From Thermotoga sp. SG1 (GTDB taxonomy: Bacteria; Thermotogota; Thermotogae; Thermotogales; Thermotogaceae): DNA of 64,000 nt. The notes below the pieces were generated by a model. It saw only the letters and a list, made by a program, of their open reading frames with translations. It was not told the DNA's origin and did no database searches. The translations under genes and the position numbers were made by a program. Below are positions 55,916 through 64,000 of the stretch, in pieces. Numbering within the stretch: position 1 is the first letter of the stretch; every line of letters begins with the position of its first letter. The stretch covers positions 186,001-250,000 of the forward strand of contig NZ_LNDD01000001.1 of assembly GCF_002865985.1 (NCBI RefSeq), in the 5' to 3' direction.

Positions 55916-57664
55916 TCACTTTATCGCAAGTTTTTTCTTCCTCGACCTGTCTTCATAGTAGGTATGCAAGAGCTCATGCGCTTTGTGACTGAGAGGGTGT
56001 TCGAGGTATTCCTCGTAGAGTTTCTTGATGGCCGGATTTTCGTGAGATTTTCTGATGGTCATTCTTTCATCGATGTTGTAGATCGCCTCAGCCCGCTTTT
56101 TGAGCACTTCGGGATCTCTGCTGTAGGGTTGACCTCCTCCACCGATACAACCACCGGGACACGCCATGACCTCGACAAAGTGGTACTTCACTTCTCTCCG
56201 GAGAATCTTTTCAATGAGGTTCCTCACGTTGGCCGTGCCGTGAACCACGGCTATTCTGATCTTCTGGCCGTCAAGATCGACCTCTGCTTCTTTAACACCC
56301 TTCAATCCCCTGACATCTTCGAAAACGATCTTTGGAAGAGTCTTTCCCGTCTTGAGCTCGTACGCTGTTCTCAGGGCAGCCTCCATCACACCACCAGTGA
56401 CACCGAACAGTACAGCGGCACCTGTCGAGATTCCAAGAGGTGCGTCGTACTCTTCTTCAGGCAAGTTTGCAAACGGTATGTTCTTGATTTTGATCAATTT
56501 TCCGAGTTCCCTCGTGGTGAGGACAACATCCACCGCGGGCACACCGTTTATCATGAGTTGCTTCCTCATTGCCTCGTCTTTCTTCGCCGTACAAGGCATG
56601 ATAGATACGTGGAAAATGTCTTCTGGTTTCACTCCGAGTTTTTCTGCAAAGTACGTTTTCACCATAGCAGAGAGCATTCCCTGCGGAGACTTGGCACTGG
56701 AGAGTCTTGTTCTGAGCTCAGGATACACCTTCTCTACAAGGTTCACCCATCCAGGACAACACGAAGTGAACATGGGAAGATCATCGAGGTCTCCCTTCTC
56801 TAACCTTTCCAGGAATTCGCTTCCTTCCTCCATTATGGTGAGGTCTGCTCCAAAGTTCGTATCGAAGACGTAATCGAAACCGAGTCGTCTGAGAGCGGCG
56901 ACAAGTTGACCTGTCGAAATTGTGCCGGGAGCGTAGCCGAATTCCTCACCGATCGCAACCCTCACAGAAGGTGCCGTTTGAACGACCAGGATCTTTTCTT
57001 TCTTTTCAAGTTCTTCAAGGACCACCTTCACCGCGGAGTTTTCAACGATGGCACCCGTTGGACAGAACACGGCACACTGTCCACAACCGATACAGTCTGT
57101 CTCGTAAACGGGCATGTCGAAGGGCGTTCCGGGGTAGGTCCTGTAACCTCTTTCCACCATAGAGTAGATGTGCATTCCCTGGATCTCAGAACATGCCCTG
57201 ACACACCTCTGACACTTGATACACTTGGAGATTTCTCTCACGATAGCAGGACTACTTTTGTCGATCAGGCCCTCTTTTGTACCGTAGCCAAAAATAGGTT
57301 CCACATCGTACTTGTAGATCAAATCCTGAAACTCACACCTTCCGTTCGCCTCACAGGTCATACAGTCGTTGGGGTGCTCAGAGAGGAGCAAAGCGAGGTT
57401 GAACTTTCTTGCGGTCTTCACTCTTTCAGAGGAGGTCTTTATGACCATACCATCTCTCACTTTCGTCACACATGCTGGCTGGAGATTCCTGGCTCCCTCC
57501 ACCTCAACGATACACACCCTGCAGGCACCGATCGACTCACCAAGTCTTGGATGGTGACACAGCGCAGGGACCTCCACTCCTGCCCTTTCACAAGCTTCCA
57601 GAACGGTGAGATTGTCCGGTACACTCAAAGTCCTTCCATTTATGACAACCGCCACCTCAGCCAA
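55916..57664 (-). CDS. [FeFe] hydrogenase, CpI/HndD-type catalytic subunit
   Basis: A 582-residue [FeFe] hydrogenase. Domains in order: a [2Fe-2S] ferredoxin (Cys36/48/51/65), the His97/Cys101/104/110 cluster, two [4Fe-4S] sites (Cys148/151/154/158 and Cys191/194/197/201), then the H-cluster domain with TSCCPGW at 300-306, MPCTAKKDE near 357 and EVMACPGGCIGGGGQP with Cys502/506. All catalytic ligands are present, so it should be active once HydEFG mature it (those genes are not in the window). TTG 57664 is chosen from GGGGAGGTG upstream. It stands alone, away from the NuoEF-like pair at 29623-31730. Confidence 0.94.
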   Translation of the reverse strand: MAEVAVVINGRTLSVPDNLTVLEACERAGVEVPALCHHPRLGESIGACRVCIVEVEGARNLQPACVTKVRDGMVIKTSSERVKTARKFNLALLLSEHPNDCMTCEANGRCEFQDLIYKYDVEPIFGYGTKEGLIDKSSPAIVREISKCIKCQRCVRACSEIQGMHIYSMVERGYRTYPGTPFDMPVYETDCIGCGQCAVFCPTGAIVENSAVKVVLEELEKKEKILVVQTAPSVRVAIGEEFGYAPGTISTGQLVAALRRLGFDYVFDTNFGADLTIMEEGSEFLERLEKGDLDDLPMFTSCCPGWVNLVEKVYPELRTRLSSAKSPQGMLSAMVKTYFAEKLGVKPEDIFHVSIMPCTAKKDEAMRKQLMINGVPAVDVVLTTRELGKLIKIKNIPFANLPEEEYDAPLGISTGAAVLFGVTGGVMEAALRTAYELKTGKTLPKIVFEDVRGLKGVKEAEVDLDGQKIRIAVVHGTANVRNLIEKILRREVKYHFVEVMACPGGCIGGGGQPYSRDPEVLKKRAEAIYNIDERMTIRKSHENPAIKKLYEEYLEHPLSHKAHELLHTYYEDRSRKKKLAIK

Positions 57665-57748
57665 AGCAAAGCACCTCCCCATGGAATTGGTTTCACGATT
57701 TTGTGATAAAATTCTCAAATTGTTTTTAAAAAAACTACTTCATGAAAT

Positions 57749-57757
57749 ATATTACCA
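57749..57757 (-). promoter_or_regulatory. Weak candidate promoter for the hydrogenase gene
   Basis: The minus strand reads TGG TAATAT just after the disA stop codon, a partial match to the extended -10 seen elsewhere. Initiation near 57742 would give a leader of about 78 nt that includes a T-rich stretch. There is no clear -35. Confidence 0.3.
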
Positions 57758-57760
57758 CAA

Positions 57761-58828
57761 TCATTCGGAAGTTCTTCTGTGTTTTAATGAACTGATACTT
57801 TCCGATATGGCTTTTGCTCTTTTTTCACCGATTCCCTCAACTTTTTTGAGATCTTCCACGGAGGCTTTACTGATCTGGTCCAGGGTTTTGAACATCTTGA
57901 CAACGTTGTAGCCAATACTGATGGGTATTCTTGCTGCGGTCTTGAGCAGTCTGTACCCTCTTGCAGAAACGAGTATATCGTCCAGTTGAGAGGCCTGCTG
58001 AACATCGTACCCAAGCACTCTGGATATTGAGACAGGAGAAGGTTCTCTTCTTGTTACAAAATCCTGTAAAATAGCCTGTGCTGTTTCTTCATCCACCTCG
58101 TCGGAAGAGTAATCCATTATGAGAAGAACCATCAGGTCATCCACATCCTCTGTCAGTTCTCTGAGTTGCATCCTTGCGAGTCTTCCCTCTTCTCCGAGTT
58201 CTACAATGTAAGGACGTGTTTCCTCGGTTATCCTCAAAAGTTCCACACCCTTCATCAGCGTTCTCACCACGTCTGCGAGTGTAACCCTGTTCTCCAGCTC
58301 AAGTACTTCAAGATCGGACAGCAACTTGTCGAAGTTGTCCTTGTACTTTTCAAGAGTGCTGATCGCCTGTGTCACCTTCGAGATCAAAAAGTCCACCTGA
58401 TTCACAACGTACTTGTAATTCTTGTAGTAGAGAGAGATGATGTTCCTCCTTCTGGAGACCGCTATGACAACCTTCCCTGTCTGTTTCGCCAGCCTTTCGG
58501 CTGTTCTGTGTCTCGTTCCAGTCTCTCCTGTTGGTATGGTTGGATCGGGGACAAGATGAACGTTTGCATAATATATTCGTGTGAGGTCCTCAGAGAGCAC
58601 GATGGCGCCATCCATCTTCGAAAGTTCATAAACCTTCTCCGCAGAAAAATCCGTATCCAGCCAGAATCCCCCCTGAATGATATCGTCGTATTTTTTCGGA
58701 TCATCGACAAGGAAAATGAGGGCCCCGAAATTGGCACTTATGATGTCATCAAGCGCTTTTCTCAACTCTGTTCCGGGTGAGATGAGTTTGATCTTTTCAA
58801 TCAGTTCCTGTGGGACCAAAAGACTCAC
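57761..58828 (-). CDS. disA: DNA-integrity-scanning diadenylate cyclase DisA
   Basis: A 355-residue octameric c-di-AMP synthase that scans DNA and slows synthesis at branched structures. The DAC domain carries DGA at residues 73-75 and GTRHRTA at 104-110, both needed for catalysis. A long helical linker follows, and a C-terminal helix-hairpin-helix (VEDLKKVEGIGEKRAKAISESI) binds branched DNA. T. maritima DisA is the structural prototype. It overlaps the end of radA by 32 nt. Linkage with radA, a branch-migration factor known to restrain DisA in Bacillus, is functionally coherent. Confidence 0.97.
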   Translation of the reverse strand: MSLLVPQELIEKIKLISPGTELRKALDDIISANFGALIFLVDDPKKYDDIIQGGFWLDTDFSAEKVYELSKMDGAIVLSEDLTRIYYANVHLVPDPTIPTGETGTRHRTAERLAKQTGKVVIAVSRRRNIISLYYKNYKYVVNQVDFLISKVTQAISTLEKYKDNFDKLLSDLEVLELENRVTLADVVRTLMKGVELLRITEETRPYIVELGEEGRLARMQLRELTEDVDDLMVLLIMDYSSDEVDEETAQAILQDFVTRREPSPVSISRVLGYDVQQASQLDDILVSARGYRLLKTAARIPISIGYNVVKMFKTLDQISKASVEDLKKVEGIGEKRAKAISESISSLKHRRTSE

Positions 58829-60119
58829 CCCCGACCAGAGAAACTGCCTCCTTCAGGTCATGAACGATGAAAACCCCTTCTTTTTCTCCTTCAAAAGGAG
58901 GAGCAATGATTTTGCCAAAACCCTTCAACGAGTTCAATCTTCTATTAATATTGTAAACCTTTTTCACCCTTCCGTCCAAACCTATCTCTCCGATGGCCAC
59001 CGTATCTCGAAGGGACACCTCCAGATACGAAGAGACGATAGCAAGGGCGATGGCAAGATCTGCGGCGGGATCGGTTATCCTGAGCCCTCCTACCACGTTC
59101 ACATAAACATCGTGCGTCTCCACTGGAAGCTTCAGAAGTTTGCTGAGAACCGCTATCAAAAGCATAACCCTGTTCACGTCCACTCCCTTGCACACCCTCT
59201 TCGGTGAAAAGGTTTTGTTCTTGGAAACGAGCGCCTGTATCTGAACGACAAAGGGTTTTGTCCCTTCGAAGACACAGGTGAGAACGTTCCCTGGAAGGTC
59301 GGTATCACCCTCTGTGAAAGAGGGATTTTCGACCTGAACGAATCCTTTTTCACCGAGTTCGAAAACGGCAACCTCGTCTGAGGGGCCGAACCTGTTCTTT
59401 GTGATCTTCAACAGTCTCAGACCTGTGCGTCTGTCACCCTCGAAGTAGGCGACGGTGTCCACCATATGTTCTACGAGCTTCGGTCCGGCTATTTCCCCTT
59501 CCTTCGTCACGTGTCCTATCAGCAGAACAGGCACGTTCTTTTTCTTCGCAAAGTTTATCATCTTCATCGTCACGTTTTTCACCTGAGAGATACTGCCGGG
59601 GCTACTTCCCAGTTCCGAAGAGAAAACCGTCTGGAGTGAATCAACGATCACGAATTTGACCTTTTCCCTTTGGAGTACCGGTATCAACTCTTCCAGATCG
59701 TTTTCTACCGCAAGCAATATGTTCTTCTTTCCCCTGATGGCCAGTCTGTCTGCCCTCATTTTCAACTGCTGTGGAGATTCTTCACCGGAGATGTAAACAA
59801 CCAGTCCACTTTGTGCAAACGTTTCTGCAAGTTGAAGGGCAAGGGTGCTTTTTCCTATGCCCGGCTCTCCAGAAAGAAGAATCACCTGCCCTGGTATGAA
59901 TCCTCCCTTGAACACCCTGTCCATTTCTGAAAACCCAGTGGCAATTCTCTGCAAGGAAACTTCACCAGCTACCTCCAGATTCAAAAACAGGGAGGGTTTC
60001 CCCTCCCTGCCTTTTTTTTCCAGAACTTCTTCAGCCGTATCGTATTCACCACATTGGGGACATCTTCCAAACCATTTCGGAGAAACGTAACCACAACTGG
60101 AACACACAAACTTCTTCAC
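58797..60119 (-). CDS. radA: DNA repair protein RadA (Sms)
   Basis: A 440-residue RadA. The N-terminal zinc finger uses Cys6/9/20/23, the RecA-like ATPase has Walker A GEPGIGKST near residue 82, the RadA-specific KNRFGPSDEV lies near 240, and the C-terminal Lon-protease-like domain follows without a Ser-Lys protease site. RadA is a DnaB-like helicase that extends heteroduplex DNA in recombination. It overlaps clpC by 4 nt and disA by 32 nt. Confidence 0.96.
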   Translation of the reverse strand: MKKFVCSSCGYVSPKWFGRCPQCGEYDTAEEVLEKKGREGKPSLFLNLEVAGEVSLQRIATGFSEMDRVFKGGFIPGQVILLSGEPGIGKSTLALQLAETFAQSGLVVYISGEESPQQLKMRADRLAIRGKKNILLAVENDLEELIPVLQREKVKFVIVDSLQTVFSSELGSSPGSISQVKNVTMKMINFAKKKNVPVLLIGHVTKEGEIAGPKLVEHMVDTVAYFEGDRRTGLRLLKITKNRFGPSDEVAVFELGEKGFVQVENPSFTEGDTDLPGNVLTCVFEGTKPFVVQIQALVSKNKTFSPKRVCKGVDVNRVMLLIAVLSKLLKLPVETHDVYVNVVGGLRITDPAADLAIALAIVSSYLEVSLRDTVAIGEIGLDGRVKKVYNINRRLNSLKGFGKIIAPPFEGEKEGVFIVHDLKEAVSLVGGESFGPTGTD

Positions 60120-62578
60120 TGAACCACCTTCTCTTTCTTTTCCTTCTTCTTCGTGAATCTCAAACCGTTCTTGTGAGCCCTGCAGACGATCGTGTCTCCT
60201 TCTTCGAACTTGCTCTTCAGTATTTCTTCGGAGAGAGGATCTTCAACGTATCTCTGAATCGCTCTCTTCAAGGGTCTGGCACCGTACACTGGATCGAATC
60301 CCTTCTCAACCAGAAATTCTTTTGCACTCTTTGTCAGGACAAGTTTCATGTTCTTCTCCGCCAGTCTCTTTCTGAGATCCCTCAGGAGTATATCGATGAT
60401 CTGCTCTATGTGTTCCTTCCTGAGTGGATGGAAGATGATGGTCTCATCGATCCTGTTCAGGAACTCCGGTCTGAAAGTCCTCTTCACCTCGTCGAGCACG
60501 AGTTCCTTTATCTTATCGAATTCTTTTTCTTCGTCATCGTCGCTGACAAAGCCAAGGGTCCTCTTGGACTTATTGATGTAGGAGCTTCCAATGTTGCTTG
60601 TCATGATGATTATGGTGTTTCTGAAATCAACCTCGCGACCCTGGGAGTCGGTGAGCCTTCCATCATCCATGATCTGAAGAAGCAGGTTGAAAACATCTGG
60701 ATGAGCCTTTTCTATTTCGTCGAACAGAATGACGGAGAACGGCCTTCTTCTCACTTTCTCAGTGAGCGTTCCTCCTTCCTCGTAACCCACGTATCCGGGA
60801 GGTGCTCCGATGAGCCTGGAGACAGAGAATCTCTCCATGTACTCGCTCATGTCGAATCTTATGAGCGCTCTTTCGTCACCAAACAGATACTCTGCGAGGG
60901 CCTTTGCAAGTTCTGTTTTTCCAACTCCCGTCGGTCCGAGGAAGAGGAAGACACCAATTGGTCTTCTTGGATCTTTCAAACCGCTTCTCGCTCTTCTTAT
61001 AGCCCTCGCAACAGCCCTTATAGCCTCATCCTGGGCAACGATCCTCTGGTGGAGCGCTTCTTCAAGATTGAGAAGCTTTTCCACTTCTGTCTCCTCGATT
61101 TTCTTGAGAGGCACTCCTGTCCAGGAGGACACAACCTCTGCTATATCATCGACATCCACCTTCACAACGGCCGTTTCTGCTTTCCTTCTCCATTCAGTGT
61201 ATTTCTTTCTGTACTCCGCCTCAAGCTCCATCTCCTTCTCTTTCAACTTTGCTGCCTTTTCGTAATCCTGATTCAAAACGGCAAGTTCTTTGTCGGTTCT
61301 TATCTTTTCCAGTTCGTTTTTGATTGATTTCAACTCAGGAGGAATAATGAAGACCTTGAGCCTTGCCCGGGCTCCTGCTTCATCGATCACGTCGATCGCC
61401 TTGTCTGGGAGGAAATGATCGGTTATGTACCTTTTGGACAGGTAAACCGCTGCCTCCAGTGCTTTGTCCGTGTATATCACCCTGTGGTGCGATTCGTATT
61501 TCTTCTTCAGACCTTTCAAGATTTCGAGTGTTTCCTCCTCGGTTGGTTCTTTCACGTATATCTTCTGGAACCTTCTTTCCAAAGCCGCATCTTTTTCTAT
61601 GTACTTTCTGTACTCATCCGGCGTGGTTGCACCTATACAGCTTATCTCCCCTCGAGCAAGAGCGGGTTTCAGAATGTTCGCCGCGTCGATGGCACCCTCG
61701 GCTGAACCTGCCCCAACGATCGTGTGTATCTCGTCTATGAAGAGTATGATGTTTTTGTCCTTCGTCACTATCTGAAGCAACTTCTTCATTCTCTTTTCAA
61801 ACTCTCCTCTGTACTTTGTGCCGGCAACCAGAGCGGCGACGTCCAGCGAGAAGATAACCTTGTTTCTCAAAATCTCCGGAACGTCGCCCGCTACTATCCT
61901 CTGGGCGAGCCCTTCGACGATAGCGGTCTTACCAACTCCTGGATCTCCTATCAGAACTGGATTGTTCTTCTTCCTTCTCACAAGAACCTGCATGACCCTC
62001 TCTATTTCCTCGTCTCTTCCTATAACCGGATCTAGCTCTTTCTTTGCAGCAAGTTCTGTGAGATTGACACCGAATCCCTCGAGTTGTTTCACAGACCTGT
62101 AGGTGAAGTCCTCTTCTTCTTCGTATTCCAGGCTCCTGTTCGAAGAATAAGAGTACAGGTCTATGATCTCCCTTCTCAAAGCGTTGAGATCCACTCCCAG
62201 TTTTCTCAGTATGTGGATCGCTATCCCTTCACCCTCTCTGAGGATGCCAAGGAGAATGTGCTCGGGATTTATCTTGTCGCTTCCAAGGATCTTTGCCTCT
62301 TCATAGGCAAGCTCAGTCACCCTCTTGGCTCTGGGGGTCATCTGAGGTGAGGGAACAAAACCTCTCATTCCCATGCCAACCATGGAGATGATCTCCGATC
62401 TTACCTTCGAGTAAGATGCGCCCATCTCTTCAAGAACTTCCACAGCGGGGCCTTTATCTACCTTCAGGATTGCGAGCAGAAGGTGTTCTGTTCCCACGTA
62501 AGAATGCCCGAGTTCTTTTGCCTCTTCCTGGGCGGTCACAAAGATCTGAGCCGTTTTTTCTGAGAACTTATCAAACAT
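60116..62578 (-). CDS. clpC: ATP-dependent Clp unfoldase ClpC
   Basis: An 820-residue Hsp100 unfoldase. It has a double Clp-N domain (about 1-145), AAA-1 with GDPGVGKT near residue 207, a middle region with the UVR motif ([21 protein letters not shown]) that marks ClpC and binds adaptors, and AAA-2 with GPTGVGKT near 545. [14 protein letters not shown]-like sensor-2 segment ([18 protein letters not shown]) completes it. ClpC feeds the ClpP protease and can refold proteins. ATG follows GGAGGTG; no CIRCE or CtsR site is seen. It leads the clpC-radA-disA operon, the same order as in many Firmicutes. Confidence 0.97.
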   Translation of the reverse strand: MFDKFSEKTAQIFVTAQEEAKELGHSYVGTEHLLLAILKVDKGPAVEVLEEMGASYSKVRSEIISMVGMGMRGFVPSPQMTPRAKRVTELAYEEAKILGSDKINPEHILLGILREGEGIAIHILRKLGVDLNALRREIIDLYSYSSNRSLEYEEEEDFTYRSVKQLEGFGVNLTELAAKKELDPVIGRDEEIERVMQVLVRRKKNNPVLIGDPGVGKTAIVEGLAQRIVAGDVPEILRNKVIFSLDVAALVAGTKYRGEFEKRMKKLLQIVTKDKNIILFIDEIHTIVGAGSAEGAIDAANILKPALARGEISCIGATTPDEYRKYIEKDAALERRFQKIYVKEPTEEETLEILKGLKKKYESHHRVIYTDKALEAAVYLSKRYITDHFLPDKAIDVIDEAGARARLKVFIIPPELKSIKNELEKIRTDKELAVLNQDYEKAAKLKEKEMELEAEYRKKYTEWRRKAETAVVKVDVDDIAEVVSSWTGVPLKKIEETEVEKLLNLEEALHQRIVAQDEAIRAVARAIRRARSGLKDPRRPIGVFLFLGPTGVGKTELAKALAEYLFGDERALIRFDMSEYMERFSVSRLIGAPPGYVGYEEGGTLTEKVRRRPFSVILFDEIEKAHPDVFNLLLQIMDDGRLTDSQGREVDFRNTIIIMTSNIGSSYINKSKRTLGFVSDDDEEKEFDKIKELVLDEVKRTFRPEFLNRIDETIIFHPLRKEHIEQIIDILLRDLRKRLAEKNMKLVLTKSAKEFLVEKGFDPVYGARPLKRAIQRYVEDPLSEEILKSKFEEGDTIVCRAHKNGLRFTKKKEKKEKVVQ

Positions 62579-62605
62579 AGTCTCACCTCCGGGTCTTTCA
62601 ATTTC

Positions 62606-62614
62606 ATTATATCA
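62606..62614 (-). promoter_or_regulatory. Predicted extended -10 promoter of the clpC-radA-disA operon
   Basis: The minus strand reads TGA TATAAT, a perfect -10 hexamer with the extended TG. Initiation near 62599 leaves a leader of about 21 nt. No -35 at the standard distance is visible. Confidence 0.6.
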
Positions 62615-62740
62615 CCCTTATGGACATGGTACCTTTCAAAAATGTTCAAAATGTGTTTGAAAAGAAAGGAGAAAGTAAAAATTATCCTCACCAAATTCAC
62701 ACTCGATCTTCTCTGAAAAAACAGAGATTTGTGGCCAGTA

Positions 62741-62749
62741 TGGTACAAT
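62741..62749 (+). promoter_or_regulatory. Predicted extended -10 promoter of ttuA
   Basis: The plus strand reads TGG TACAAT. A start near 62757 gives a leader of about 41 nt with AAAGGAGGG before the ATG. Between it and the clpC promoter, about 125 nt hold no gene that I can support. Confidence 0.6.
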
Positions 62750-62797
62750 TTAATCGAACCGAATTCAAACTCCTGTTTCTCAGAAAGGAGGGAAAGA

Positions 62798-63712
62798 ATG
62801 AAGTGTACGAAGTGTAAAAGAGCCGCCTCGGTGAAACTGAGACACTACAACATCAAGCTCTGCAAAGAACACTTCAACGAGTTCATAGAAGGAAGAGTAG
62901 AAAAGGCAATAAAAAAGTTTAAAATGTTCAGAAGAGACTCGAAGATACTGATAGCCGTCTCCGGCGGAAAAGACAGCGTTTCATTGTGGCACATGTTGAA
63001 AAAACTAGGATACGAAGTGGACGCCCTGTTCATACGAGCAGGACGAAGCGGAATGGTTCAGAAAGCCCAGGAGATCGTTGAAAAAAACGCAGAGCTTCTT
63101 GGAACAAAGCTTCACATCGTTGATGCAACAGAGTACTTCGAGGGACTTTCTACTCAGGAAATTTCCATCATGTTGAGAAGACCTGTGTGCTCGATCTGTG
63201 GTGTCGTGAGAAGATACCTTATGAACAAATTCGCTTACGAAAACGGATACGACGTGGTGGTAACAGGTCACAATCTGAACGATGAAGCATCCGTTCTTCT
63301 GGGGAACATCCTGCACTGGCAGGAAGGATACCTTGAAAGGCAGTGGCCTCTTCTTCCAAAGACACACGAAAAACTCGTTCCAAAAGCCAAACCCCTCGTG
63401 CTCAATTATGAAGAGGACATAAAACTGTACGCAACGCTCAATGAGATACCCCACCTCGAAATGGCCTGTCCGTTCTCGGTGGGAGCAACGTCTCTTGTGT
63501 ACAAAAAAGTTTTAAGAGAACTCGAAGAAGATCAGCCTGGTATCACATTGAACTTCTACCTCGGTTTCCTGAAAAGAAAGAAAGAACCCAAATACGAAGT
63601 GGAAAACCTGAGAGAATGTGAAGAGTGCGGGTATCCAACGACAGCTCAGGTATGTTCTTTCTGCCGTTTGAGAAAACAGGTAGAAAAGAGAAAAAACAAA
63701 GCCCCCGCATGA
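62798..63712 (+). CDS. ttuA: tRNA-5-methyluridine(54) 2-sulfurtransferase (TtuA)
   Basis: A 304-residue PP-loop enzyme of the TtuA group. It thiolates ribothymidine-54 of tRNA, a modification that stabilises tRNA in thermophiles. An N-terminal zinc finger (Cys3, Cys6, Cys22, His25), the PP-loop SGGKDS at 55-60, the [4Fe-4S] ligands Cys131, Cys134 and Cys224, and a C-terminal zinc finger (Cys274, Cys277, Cys286, Cys289) distinguish it from TtcA. ATG follows AAAGGAGGG. The sulfur carrier TtuB is not in the window. Its stop lies inside the terminator hairpin. Confidence 0.93.
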   Translation: MKCTKCKRAASVKLRHYNIKLCKEHFNEFIEGRVEKAIKKFKMFRRDSKILIAVSGGKDSVSLWHMLKKLGYEVDALFIRAGRSGMVQKAQEIVEKNAELLGTKLHIVDATEYFEGLSTQEISIMLRRPVCSICGVVRRYLMNKFAYENGYDVVVTGHNLNDEASVLLGNILHWQEGYLERQWPLLPKTHEKLVPKAKPLVLNYEEDIKLYATLNEIPHLEMACPFSVGATSLVYKKVLRELEEDQPGITLNFYLGFLKRKKEPKYEVENLRECEECGYPTTAQVCSFCRLRKQVEKRKNKAPA

Positions 63713-63719
63713 GCGGGGG
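63702..63719. terminator. Bidirectional terminator between ttuA and the kinase-like gene
   Basis: Perfect 7-bp stem CCCCCGC/GCGGGGG with a 4-base loop. To the right it is followed by ATCATTTTTT; read leftward it is followed by CTTTGTTTTTTC. Both convergent genes end here: the ttuA stop lies inside the hairpin, and the other stop begins 2 nt after it. Confidence 0.93.
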
Positions 63720-63720
63720 A

Positions 63721-64000
63721 TCATTTTTTGTACTTCGTTACCTCCCTGAGGAACGTGTGGCGTTTCTTTTTGTCTTCCTCTCCTTCCACACCCTTCGGTG
63801 AGTAACCGTCGACGACTCCCAGAACCGCCCTTCCCTGAGGGGTTATGCCAACGATCACCTGAAGAGGATTGGCGGTTGCAGTGTAGATTCTACATACTTC
63901 CTGAACGTTCTTGATCTGGTTCAGTATGTTGATGGGGTATCCTCCCTTTATGTAGATCACGAAGGTGTGGCCGGCCCCTATCTTCTTTGCTGTTTCGATC
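63721..64000 (-). CDS. Adenosine-specific kinase family protein (DUF355), C-terminal part
   Basis: The last 93 codons of a gene whose start lies beyond the right edge. The segment [24 protein letters not shown], then [17 protein letters not shown] and [21 protein letters not shown] matches a family of about 165 residues annotated as adenosine-specific kinase, best known from hyperthermophilic archaea. The TATANPLQV and [10 protein letters not shown] segments are conserved family motifs. Function in bacteria is not well established. Genes of this family shared between archaea and Thermotoga are often discussed as transferred, but nothing in the bases here shows it. Confidence 0.8.
   Translation of the reverse strand, partial: IETAKKIGAGHTFVIYIKGGYPINILNQIKNVQEVCRIYTATANPLQVIVGITPQGRAVLGVVDGYSPKGVEGEEDKKKRHTFLREVTKYKK

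Noticed and set aside
55511-56803. A 430-codon open frame on the plus strand opposite the hydrogenase and binding-protein genes
   Set aside because: It crosses the end of two real genes and a terminator, with no recognisable protein features.
57685-57712. A Rex or CRP-like operator before the hydrogenase gene
   Set aside because: The half-sites read TCAC then GTGA, the reverse of the TTGTGA-N-TCACAA order needed for Rex or CRP.
60173-61327. A 384-codon open frame on the plus strand opposite clpC
   Set aside because: ClpC motifs on the minus strand account for the region; the antisense frame shows no family pattern and no ribosome site.
62536-62748. A 70-codon minus-strand gene upstream of clpC
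   Set aside because: It overlaps the clpC promoter and ribosome site and has no coding character; the region is better explained as two divergent promoters.

Overview
The window looks like chromosomal core DNA of a hyperthermophilic bacterium of the genus Thermotoga. The evidence is the protein sequences (Lys/Glu/Arg-rich, compact), a lysine-type MurE with DDPR, a six-gene Rnf cluster, paired [FeFe]-hydrogenase and NuoEF-like genes, a class II glycine-tRNA synthetase split into GlyQ and GlyS, and a gene order that, from memory, follows T. maritima in reverse. Several proteins (for example Ddl) differ noticeably from the T. maritima versions I recall, so this is probably a relative rather than that strain. 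I see no tRNA, rRNA, CRISPR array, insertion sequence, prophage or integrated element, and no stretch over about 220 bases without a gene.

Layout. 1-19778 is one leftward run: an unknown enolase-like fragment, glgD-glgC, two unknown membrane proteins, a radical-SAM protein, rnfCDGEAB, dprA, csrA, gatC, yraN, smpB, rpmB, a small membrane protein, a YhaM-like nuclease, topA, ddl, a DUF47/PiT phosphate pair, dnaN and the 5' part of mnmG. 19845-28271 is a rightward peptidoglycan operon, murE-murF-mraY-murD-ftsW-murG-murC, in which every junction overlaps by 4 nt. 28223-33411 holds leftward units: an AEC transporter with a phosphoesterase, a NuoE/NuoF pair, and a PLP enzyme with a DUF554 protein. 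birA runs rightward, then an S4-domain gene and an ECF-transporter ATPase run leftward. 35245-39843 is the flagellar operon fliFGHI. 39826-47495 is a leftward glycine operon: glycine cleavage T, H, PA and PB, then ridA and glyQ/glyS. 47655-53579 runs rightward with pfkA, pyk, a metallo-beta-lactamase-fold protein, hpt, a possible 34-residue membrane peptide and recG. 53563-62578 runs leftward with an ABC importer, an [FeFe] hydrogenase, and disA-radA-clpC. The end holds ttuA (rightward) and a partial adenosine-specific-kinase-like gene.

How the genes work together. The hydrogenase, NuoEF-like pair and Rnf complex handle ferredoxin/NAD/H2 electron traffic that receives electrons from sugar fermentation (pfkA, pyk) and glycine oxidation (gcv). 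GlgC/GlgD feed glycogen synthesis. The mur operon and Ddl build the cell wall. RecG, RadA, DisA, TopA, DprA and DnaN maintain DNA.

Most predicted promoters share an extended -10 element of the form TGNTANAAT, and several lie only about 12-20 nt from the start codon. Four of the five convergent gene pairs overlap at their 3' ends. I found no convincing wholly new system. The best candidates for something undescribed are the truncated enolase-like protein, the pilin-like protein with no leader, the short RnfB, the stripped-down NuoF and the two promoters built on palindromes.
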